A stretch of 64,000 bases of DNA, taken from NCBI GenBank assembly GCA_024508935.1, contig JANINW010000093.1, forward strand, positions 12,677 to 76,676, read 5' to 3'. Origin of the DNA: Flavipsychrobacter sp. (GTDB lineage: Bacteria > Bacteroidota > Bacteroidia > Chitinophagales > Chitinophagaceae). Made by a program: the position numbers and the translations under genes. The first letter of the stretch is position 1. Each line of letters opens with the position of its first letter. The notes under the pieces were generated by a model. That model saw nothing but the letters and a program-made list of their open reading frames with translations, was not told the origin of the DNA and ran no database searches. Shown here piece after piece: positions 57,804 to 64,000 of the stretch.

Positions 57804-58217
57804 ATGCATGTACCGGCCTCGCACGAGGATGTTTTTGTGAGAGAAATGCTCATTCACGGGCGGCCAGAACGCGCTGCCAGGGCCGCTTTCCCGTATATGC
57901 TCAAAGAATACATTCCCGATGCCGTCATTTATATGATGGAAAACCCCGAAATAACCCGCCGTATCGATGCCGGCTTCCTGTATATGTACAGGGACTATGC
58001 CGGCGATATAGAAATACCTAAAGTAGCGCCCATAACGGATGAGGACAGGATAGGCATACTTAAACGAATAACCAGCCGTATGCGTAAGCGCCCCCAGTAT
58101 ATACGCGACGGCCATTGCCTGGCACAGATCATGGTACCTTATACCGAAGATGAAATAACTGCGGCAGAAAGTATGCTGGATAAACTGCTGCAGATGGATA
58201 ATGCCATAGCATTCTGA
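57804..58217 (+). CDS. hypothetical protein downstream of J-domain gene
   Basis: A 137-residue soluble protein beginning MHVPASHEDVFVREMLIHGR, with a helical repeat-like pattern (PERAARAAFPYMLKEYIP; RRIDAGFLYMYRDYAG) and an acidic-basic C-terminal half. No known family. The ATG at 57804 is preferred to the frame opening at 57750. It probably shares a transcript with the J-domain gene and could be its client or partner, an inference from proximity alone. Confidence 0.6.
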   Translation: MHVPASHEDVFVREMLIHGRPERAARAAFPYMLKEYIPDAVIYMMENPEITRRIDAGFLYMYRDYAGDIEIPKVAPITDEDRIGILKRITSRMRKRPQYIRDGHCLAQIMVPYTEDEITAAESMLDKLLQMDNAIAF

Positions 58218-58530
58218 GTATAGAAAAAGTTTCATCTTCATTCATTCTATTTTCCAGGAGATAGTTCTTGCTGTAACAATGGGGCAGTTGAAAGCCTTTG
58301 CCGGAAAGGGTTTGGTGTATTTCAGGCTTTTTTGTATGGGTTATATTTCAAATTATCCTGTATGTAAACAGGTTGTTATCGGCATATTAAGACCCTGTTA
58401 AGCAGCCCGAAAAATTACGCAGGAAAAAAACGAGCATAGATATTTGCACTATCAAAACAACAAACAAACAACACTACACCGGACCTAACACACCCGGCTT
58501 CAAAACAAAACAAAAAATAAACACACCACG
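58218..58530. other. 313-base region without a gene
   Basis: It holds a weak terminator (58291-58333), and from about 58440 a leader rich in CAAACAAACA repeats that ends at the ATG at 58531. Nothing else recognisable. Confidence 0.6.
58291..58333 (+). terminator. intrinsic terminator of the J-domain unit
   Basis: A 7-bp stem aaagcct / aggcttt with a 26-base loop and six T. Confidence 0.6.
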
Positions 58531-58812
58531 ATGACTGTAAAATCTGCTATTGCCGTACTGTTTCCAGGAGTAAGAACTACCGATGTTGTAAATGCCTCTA
58601 TAGAACATGAAGTTCACGTTCTGATGAAGGAACCATACAATCCCCGCAAAGACTATTCAATATTTACCAAGCCTGCAAGGCGCGAAGTGGTAAAGGAAGG
58701 TATCAATTTATTATTCGTATTCTCTGATGGCAGTTCTGTACTGGCTAAAGATGAAGATACTATGGAAGAAGCCCTTGGCCGCATGAGCTCCATGGGTGTA
58801 TATGCCTACTAA
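58531..58812 (+). CDS. small hypothetical protein
   Basis: A 93-residue soluble protein (MTVKSAIAVLFPGVRTTDVV) with an alternating alpha/beta pattern and a late segment LLFVFSDGSSVLAKDEDT. No signal or membrane segment and no known family. It has a CAAACAAACA-rich leader of about 90 bases like the leaders in the array. A strong terminator follows. Confidence 0.7.
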   Translation: MTVKSAIAVLFPGVRTTDVVNASIEHEVHVLMKEPYNPRKDYSIFTKPARREVVKEGINLLFVFSDGSSVLAKDEDTMEEALGRMSSMGVYAY

Positions 58813-58836
58813 AACACTGTTGTGTTTGATTCTGTA

Positions 58837-58866
58837 AGCGCAGGACGTTCTCGTCCTGCGCTTTTT
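58837..58866 (+). terminator. intrinsic terminator
   Basis: An 11-bp stem agcgcaggacg / cgtcctgcgct with loop ttct and five T. Confidence 0.9.
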
Positions 58867-58978
58867 ATATCCTGGTATCTATAAAGTATTCCCGTTTCCA
58901 TGTTTCTTTTTTCCGTTTCGCTGGTAGGGGTTTTATTATATAGATAAATTGTATTCAATTTGCTGAAAATTCAGTGCA

Positions 58979-60277
58979 ATGCGTTTGCCTTATACGCTTT
59001 TAATACTTTTTACATTCGCCATCAACGCATCGGCCCAGGTACGTTTTTCCAGCCTGGATGAATTATTGCGGTATGCTGATAAAAATGCCCCTGCCGCAAA
59101 ACAGGCTGTATTACAGCCCCGTATAGCAAAACAAGATATGAATGTCCAGGCCTCGGGTTTATATCCTAAAGTAAATGCTTTTGCCAGTGGCGATTATTAT
59201 CCTATTATACCTACGCAGGTAATACCGGCTGAAGTATTAGGCGGTAAGCCCGGTACGTATTTAAAAGCCCAGTTTGGTTTACCCTATGTGTTTGTGGCCG
59301 GTGCAGAATTGAGTATTCCGGTAGTGAACCTGGAAAAATGGACGCAGGTAGCCAAAGCCAGGACATTATACCACCAAAACGAATGGACCAGCAAAGCCAC
59401 ACTGGAGCAGTTTCACCAGCAGTTGATGCAAAGCTACTACCAGGCGCTGGTAACTAAAGAGGTGCTGAAACTGAATGACGAGAATGTGGGTACAAGCAAT
59501 GAACTGCTGCGCATAATGGATGAGCGCAACAAGCAGGGCGTTGTTAATCCTTCTGATTATAACCGTAGCCGCAACCTGCAGCTCGATGTACAATCATCCG
59601 GTATCGGGTACACCCGCTCATTAGAGCAAAGCATTAATAATCTTAATGCATTACTGGCTGTAGACAACGATAGTATAGTACTGGATGAAACACTTTCCGG
59701 TTTTGACTGGCCATTGCTGCAAACTGCGGCTGATGCAGCTAACCGTGCAGGCTGGCATGAAGCCGACCTGAAATTGCATACAGCCGAGCTATCATTAAGC
59801 GAAAGCCGTAAAAGCGGCTTGCCACGCCTGGCGCTAAACAGCCGGTATACCTACAATATGCAAACAAAGTTTGAAACAGGTTCAAATAATGTAGAATTCA
59901 ATTCCGCCAATATAGGGCTACGCCTGGATGTACCATTGTTCCAGGGTTTATATTATCGCTCCCTGATAAATAAGAATAAGCTGCAATTGCAATCTGCAAA
60001 ACTGGAGCAACAGCGTACCCGTGCATCGCTCACCCAGCAGCAGCAGGATTGGTTTACCCAATACACAGCCGCCTATAGCAAGCAGGCAGTGCTGGAACAA
60101 AAAGTAAAAACGGCATCGGACAACCTCCGTATTGCCAAACTGAATATACAGGAAGGCGTGATGGAGTTTGATGAGTTCAATAATATATTTATAGAGTACA
60201 ATAAAGCCCGCATGGAATATTTGCAAAACCTTGCCGATGGCGTTTTATATTATCTGTTAAGCACACAAAAATTCTAA
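58979..60277 (+). CDS. TolC-family outer-membrane protein
   Basis: A 432-residue outer-membrane efflux protein with a signal peptide (ends ASAQ) and the typical two-fold repeat of long helices and strands, for example LRYADKNAPAAKQAVLQPRI and ALNSRYTYNMQTKFETGSN. It lacks the lipid anchor seen in OprM. It is the first gene of the 58979-64000 unit and would form the outer channel for the adaptor and MacB-type permease that follow. Substrate unknown. Confidence 0.92.
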   Translation: MRLPYTLLILFTFAINASAQVRFSSLDELLRYADKNAPAAKQAVLQPRIAKQDMNVQASGLYPKVNAFASGDYYPIIPTQVIPAEVLGGKPGTYLKAQFGLPYVFVAGAELSIPVVNLEKWTQVAKARTLYHQNEWTSKATLEQFHQQLMQSYYQALVTKEVLKLNDENVGTSNELLRIMDERNKQGVVNPSDYNRSRNLQLDVQSSGIGYTRSLEQSINNLNALLAVDNDSIVLDETLSGFDWPLLQTAADAANRAGWHEADLKLHTAELSLSESRKSGLPRLALNSRYTYNMQTKFETGSNNVEFNSANIGLRLDVPLFQGLYYRSLINKNKLQLQSAKLEQQRTRASLTQQQQDWFTQYTAAYSKQAVLEQKVKTASDNLRIAKLNIQEGVMEFDEFNNIFIEYNKARMEYLQNLADGVLYYLLSTQKF

Positions 60278-60281
60278 AGAA

Positions 60282-61373
60282 ATGAAGCGACAGCTTTATT
60301 GGTTACTGTTAGCTTTTGCGGCTACCGGCTGCAAGCAAAAAGAAAAGGAAATTCACCCGGAAATGAAACAAATGACCGCTGCCGTATACGCTTCCGGTTC
60401 TTTGTTGCCGGAAGAAGAATATAAAGTAGTGAGCAGTGTAGATGGCTACCTGGCGCAAGCCCTGGTAAAGGAAGGTGATACCGTAAAAAAAGGCCAGCTG
60501 CTATTTGAACTAAGCAGTGAAGTACGTAATGCGCAGACGCAGGGTGCCGAAGCTGTAGTAAGCCGTACTATCCCTACGGTAGCAGAAAATGCGCCTGTAT
60601 TTCGTGAACTGCAGGGACGAATGGAAGTAGCACGTATCAGGCTGCAGCAGGATAGCTTACAATATGTACGTTATAAAAACCTGTACGAGCAAAATGCCGT
60701 TTCAAAAAGCAATTATGAGAAATATTATCTCCAGTATCAAAGTTCATTAAAGGATTATCAAAACCTGAGGCAGCAAATGGAAGGGCAGCGGCTGTCCGGC
60801 CAACTGCAATTGCAGCAGGCGCGCAACCAGCTTACAGTAGCTGCTGCGCAAACAGATGTGGGTAAGCTGAAAAGCTATGTAAATGGGGTAGTGTATGATG
60901 TTTATAAAAAGGAGGGAGATCTTATCAATCCTAACCAACCAATAGCCTTAATAGGTGCAGGGGATATGTATGCCAGGCTGCTGGTAGATGAAGATGACCT
61001 GGACAAGGTATTGGAAGGGCAAAAAGTACTGATAACCATGGATGCTTTTCCTGATAAAGTATTTAATGCACGCGTGAGTAAAATATATCCGTTGTTAAGC
61101 AAGGTGGAGCAATCCTTTAGGGTAGATGCAGTACTGGAAAGCACCGTACCGGTGGGCATGTATGGACTGAACCTGGAAGCGAATATAGTAGTAGCTGATA
61201 AACAGCAGGTATTGGCTATTCCCAAAGCAGCACTGCTGAAAGGCGATAGTGTGCTGGTGAAAGAGAATAATAAAAAGCAAAAAGTAAAGATCAGGAAAGG
61301 GGTTGAAGATGAGAACTGGGTAGAAGTACGCGGTGGCCTGTCCCAGTCATCAACCATAATCATAGAGCAATGA
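60282..61373 (+). CDS. periplasmic adaptor (HlyD/MacA type) lipoprotein
   Basis: A 363-residue membrane-fusion protein with a lipobox (AATGC, Cys17). The lipoyl/biotinyl half-motif is YKVVSSVDGYLAQALVKEGD, followed by DTVKKGQLLFEL, a coiled-coil hairpin (about 105-190), and the second half-motif and beta-barrel with YARLLVDEDDLDKVLEGQKV. It links the ABC permease to TolC. It starts 4 bases after tolC and overlaps the permease gene by 4 bases (ATGA). Confidence 0.93.
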   Translation: MKRQLYWLLLAFAATGCKQKEKEIHPEMKQMTAAVYASGSLLPEEEYKVVSSVDGYLAQALVKEGDTVKKGQLLFELSSEVRNAQTQGAEAVVSRTIPTVAENAPVFRELQGRMEVARIRLQQDSLQYVRYKNLYEQNAVSKSNYEKYYLQYQSSLKDYQNLRQQMEGQRLSGQLQLQQARNQLTVAAAQTDVGKLKSYVNGVVYDVYKKEGDLINPNQPIALIGAGDMYARLLVDEDDLDKVLEGQKVLITMDAFPDKVFNARVSKIYPLLSKVEQSFRVDAVLESTVPVGMYGLNLEANIVVADKQQVLAIPKAALLKGDSVLVKENNKKQKVKIRKGVEDENWVEVRGGLSQSSTIIIEQ

Positions 61374-62632
61374 ACTGGAAATTAGCATTCAATATCGCTG
61401 TTACACACCTGGTCTCCAAACGCAGGCAAAGCATTATTGCTATGCTTGGGGTTACATTCGGTATTTCCATGTTCATTATCATGATCAGTTTCATGACAGG
61501 TGTGAACCAGTTTACGGAAGATATGGCTATGGACAATACGCCCCATGTGCGTATATACAAACCCATAGAACTGGAAGATAAAAAGATCATATCGATCGAT
61601 AACCCCGAAAAAGGAAATGACTGGCATGTGCTGCTGCATCAACGACCAAAGAATGAATTGCCTAAAATAAAGAATGGCATGATGCTGATGCAGCAGATAG
61701 AATCTATGCCGGAAGTGCTGGGTGTTGCCCCGCAGATATCATCGCAGGTATTTTTTAATAACGGCCCGGTGCAGATACCCGGTACTATAAATGGTATAGA
61801 CGTAAAGAAGCAGAAGGAATTGTTTGCCCTGGATAAGAAAATGGACTATGGTGACCTGGATGACCTGCTGAAGGGTGGCGATGTAATAATAATAGGCAAA
61901 GGCCTGGCCAAGAAAACCAATGTAACGCTCGGCGACCGCGTAAGCGTAACAACGCCCGAAGGCAATAACTTGACCTTAAAAATAGTCGGGATATTTTCTT
62001 ACGGTATCGTTTCTATGGACGAAAGCCGGTGTTATGCAACGCTGGCTACTGTACAAAAGATATTAGGGAAAGACCCTTCCTACGTAACAGACCTGAACAT
62101 CAAGCTTAAAGATATAGACGGTGCACGTGCTTTTGCTGCCAACTTAGCCAATCAATTACCGGAAGCGCATGTGGAAGATTGGGAAACGGCCAATGCATCC
62201 CTGCTGGCTGGTACGGCCATTCGCAATATCATGACCTTTGTGGTTTGTGCTACACTGTTGGTGGTAGCGGGTTTTGGTATTTACAATATCATGAACATGA
62301 ATATTGTAAATAAAATGAAAGATATAGCCATATTGAAAGCTACGGGTTTCCAGGGGAATGATATTACGGGTATTTTCCTGCTCCAATCATTAATGATAGG
62401 CGTAGCAGGTGCATTGCTTGGCCTGGTAATCGGTTTTTTCATCAGTTACCTGTTATCCATCACGCCATTCCCGGCAGGTGAGTTTTTCCGTATCAAAACG
62501 TTCCCGGTAAACTTCAATCCTATGCATTACCTCACGGGAGTAATGTTCGGGTTCCTGACTACGCTGTTTGCAGGATATTTTCCATCCAAACGGGCGTCTA
62601 AAATAGACCCGGTTTCGATAATACGGGGATAA
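61370..62632 (+). CDS. MacB-type ABC transporter permease
   Basis: A 420-residue FtsX-fold permease. The first membrane helix (RQSIIAMLGVTFGISMFIIM) is followed by a large MacB periplasmic domain (about 60-275, with GKGLAKKTNVTLGDRVSVTT), then three helices with IRNIMTFVVCATLLVVAGFG, KDIAILKATGF and PSKRASKIDPVSIIRG. The periplasmic domain identifies a MacB mechanotransducer that pushes substrates from the periplasm out through TolC. The ATP-binding gene follows 42 bases later, so the ATPase is not fused as in E. coli MacB. Confidence 0.93.
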   Translation: MNWKLAFNIAVTHLVSKRRQSIIAMLGVTFGISMFIIMISFMTGVNQFTEDMAMDNTPHVRIYKPIELEDKKIISIDNPEKGNDWHVLLHQRPKNELPKIKNGMMLMQQIESMPEVLGVAPQISSQVFFNNGPVQIPGTINGIDVKKQKELFALDKKMDYGDLDDLLKGGDVIIIGKGLAKKTNVTLGDRVSVTTPEGNNLTLKIVGIFSYGIVSMDESRCYATLATVQKILGKDPSYVTDLNIKLKDIDGARAFAANLANQLPEAHVEDWETANASLLAGTAIRNIMTFVVCATLLVVAGFGIYNIMNMNIVNKMKDIAILKATGFQGNDITGIFLLQSLMIGVAGALLGLVIGFFISYLLSITPFPAGEFFRIKTFPVNFNPMHYLTGVMFGFLTTLFAGYFPSKRASKIDPVSIIRG

Positions 62633-62674
62633 GCGTGTTATTATAGCAATGTATACTATTAACGATTTGAAAAG

Positions 62675-63379
62675 ATGACTATTTTAAAAGCTGACGGAAT
62701 AGTAAAGTACTTTACAGAGCCTGAGAAATTTAAGGTGCTGAAAGGGGTAAGCTTTGAAGTAGCTAAGGGCGAGTTCCTGTCTATAATAGGTAAATCGGGT
62801 TGTGGCAAAAGTACATTGCTGTACATACTCTCTACCATGGATACTGATTATGAAGGAAACCTGGAGATAAAAGGTGAAAACCTGAGAGGCAAAACGCAAA
62901 ATGAGCTGGCGGCATTCAGAGGAGAAAACCTGGGGTTTGTATTCCAGTTTCATTACCTATTGCCTGAGTTTACTGCCTTGCAGAATGTGATGATGCCCGC
63001 CATGAAGCTGGGCAAATACAGCAATGAAGAGATAGAGCATCGTGCCATAGAGAAACTTAAACTGGTAGGTATGGATGAGTATGCCCGTAAGCATGCTTCC
63101 AAATTATCGGGCGGACAGCAGCAGCGGGTGGCTATAGCCAGGGCTTTGGTCAACGACCCGGCTATAATCATGGGCGACGAACCTACCGGTAACCTTGATA
63201 AAGCAAATTCAATAAAAGTATTTGACATACTGAGCCAGCTGGCGCACGATAATAACCAAACTATTATTACCGTTACACACGATCCTGATTTTGCGAATGG
63301 CAGTGACCGTATTATTGAAATGGAGGATGGAAACATAATAGGTACCCATTTTCCTAAACAAGGTGCGAAGCAGCTCTGA
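62675..63379 (+). CDS. MacB/LolD-type ABC transporter ATPase
   Basis: A 234-residue ATP-binding protein with Walker A GKSGCGKST (39-47), Q-loop FVFQFHYLLPEFT, signature KLSGGQQQRVAIARAL, Walker B IIMGDEPTGNLD and H-loop TVTHD. The motifs match the LolD/MacB/FtsE group that couples to FtsX-type permeases. It completes the export complex with the three genes upstream. Likely substrates of this type include antimicrobial peptides, toxins or lipoproteins. Confidence 0.95.
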   Translation: MTILKADGIVKYFTEPEKFKVLKGVSFEVAKGEFLSIIGKSGCGKSTLLYILSTMDTDYEGNLEIKGENLRGKTQNELAAFRGENLGFVFQFHYLLPEFTALQNVMMPAMKLGKYSNEEIEHRAIEKLKLVGMDEYARKHASKLSGGQQQRVAIARALVNDPAIIMGDEPTGNLDKANSIKVFDILSQLAHDNNQTIITVTHDPDFANGSDRIIEMEDGNIIGTHFPKQGAKQL

Positions 63380-63386
63380 TAACCTT

Positions 63387-64000
63387 ATGCAAAAAGAAAG
63401 GCCACATATAATAGCCAGGGACAGCCCGCAGGGCCGTTTAAAGCAGATGCAGTCCGGAACGCTGCCGTATCTCATTATTATAGGGTTTGCGGTATGCTCT
63501 ACCATTGCACGCTTTTATATGGTGCCTGAATGGACTACTACGTTTCAGCTGCAGATGTTTTTTGTCCAGGCATTTGTTCTATCGTGTGTATGGACCTACG
63601 TTAAGGACCTTAACCGGCGGCTTGAAAAAACACTCCCCTTCGAAAATGGCGCTGTAAAAAGAATGGCCGTACAGATAGGGCTAACCTTTGCCGGCGTGAC
63701 ACCTGTTATGGGGATAATAGTATATGTATTAAGGCCCAGGCTGCCCCATTATTTTAATACCCAGTTTTTCGCACTTACTATCATTTTGTTTGCTGCCATC
63801 ATATTCCTGTTCAACTTTGTGTTCTATGCATTTTATTTCTTTACCAACTGGCAACGGTCTGTTGAGGAAAAAGCGAGCCTGGAAATACAGGCAGCAGAAC
63901 TGGAAAAGGAAAAATTCAATTTACAGTACCACCAGTTGAAGAACCAGGTAAACCCACATTATCTTTTCAATACGCTTACTTCCCTTGATGGGCTTATTCA
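63387..64000 (+). CDS. LytS-type sensor histidine kinase, 3' end missing
   Basis: The ATG at 63387 starts 7 bases after the ABC ATPase stop, and 204 complete residues are visible. Four membrane helices (for example LPYLIIIGFAVCSTIARFYM and FFALTIILFAAIIFLFNFV) are followed by a coiled coil and LKNQVNPHYLFNTLTSLDGL, the phosphorylated-histidine motif of the LytS family (NPHYLFN). A LytTR regulator would be expected next, outside the window. Its place in the export operon suggests that the pump is controlled by, or signals to, this kinase. Confidence 0.9.
   Translation, partial: MQKERPHIIARDSPQGRLKQMQSGTLPYLIIIGFAVCSTIARFYMVPEWTTTFQLQMFFVQAFVLSCVWTYVKDLNRRLEKTLPFENGAVKRMAVQIGLTFAGVTPVMGIIVYVLRPRLPHYFNTQFFALTIILFAAIIFLFNFVFYAFYFFTNWQRSVEEKASLEIQAAELEKEKFNLQYHQLKNQVNPHYLFNTLTSLDGLI

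Overview
The window is a chromosomal stretch of a Bacteroidota bacterium, most likely of the Chitinophagaceae or a close relative. The signs are: secreted proteins ending in type IX secretion (T9SS) sorting domains (20554, 25873, 27530, 41842 and 55485), GEVED-domain proteins, MbnP-like lipoproteins, a GldL-like protein, A-rich leaders with few Shine-Dalgarno sites, and Bacteroidota-type -7 boxes (TAnnTTTG), several only 4-7 bases before a start codon. It carries about 80 protein genes. I see no rRNA, tRNA, CRISPR array, insertion sequence or prophage block. The first gene lacks its 5' end and the last lacks its 3' end.

Layout. 1-9 kb: end of an SgcJ-like protein, a NarL-type two-component pair with a TPR sensor, a cupin, a TauE/SafE exporter, a Qnr-like pentapeptide protein, a baeRF3 (aeRF1/Balon-related) protein and a GT1 glycosyltransferase. 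9-20 kb: AraC regulator, VIT1/CCC1 transporter, TetR-MFS pair, NUDIX, pyrE, a UbiA prenyltransferase, Maf, a FAD oxidoreductase and a LytS/LytTR pair. 20-29 kb: a secreted serine hydrolase, a six-gene MbnP-containing operon that looks metal-related (22115-25659) and two tandem GEVED/FnIII surface proteins. 29.3-30.2 kb has no gene but holds a near-perfect 34-bp palindrome and a nested-stem RNA candidate. 30-41 kb: PadR plus GldL-like pair, Crp/Fnr, AhpD-like, FMN reductase, alpha/beta hydrolase, LexA/S24-type regulator, a prokaryotic pentameric ligand-gated channel homologue, DNA-3-methyladenine glycosylase I and several small stress or DUF genes. 41.8-45.2 kb: a T9SS subtilase followed by a repeat array. 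45-58 kb: Pr6Pr protein, ChrA, a histidine kinase, Hsp20, a PaaE-type reductase, a T9SS protein and a J-domain protein. 59-64 kb: a TolC/adaptor/MacB-like permease/ATPase export operon running into a LytS-type kinase.

The most unusual structure is the array at 43489-45178. Four diverged copies of one promoter each carry four TTyRCCk-like half-sites (spacing 21-8-21; 20 once). In all four the second half-site starts exactly 66 bp before the TAnnTTTG box. Each promoter is followed by a nearly identical terminator-like hairpin (agcggaggt/acctccgct plus a T run). Three very small genes are interspersed, two of them paralogues of each other. This looks like a co-regulated family of small RNAs and mini-proteins. 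Two-turn direct repeats of this kind resemble LytTR regulator sites, and the window encodes one LytTR regulator at 18271.

All protein functions were read by eye from motifs without database searches. Starts were moved inward where the longest frame began at TTG/GTG or where a signal peptide or promoter indicated a later start.
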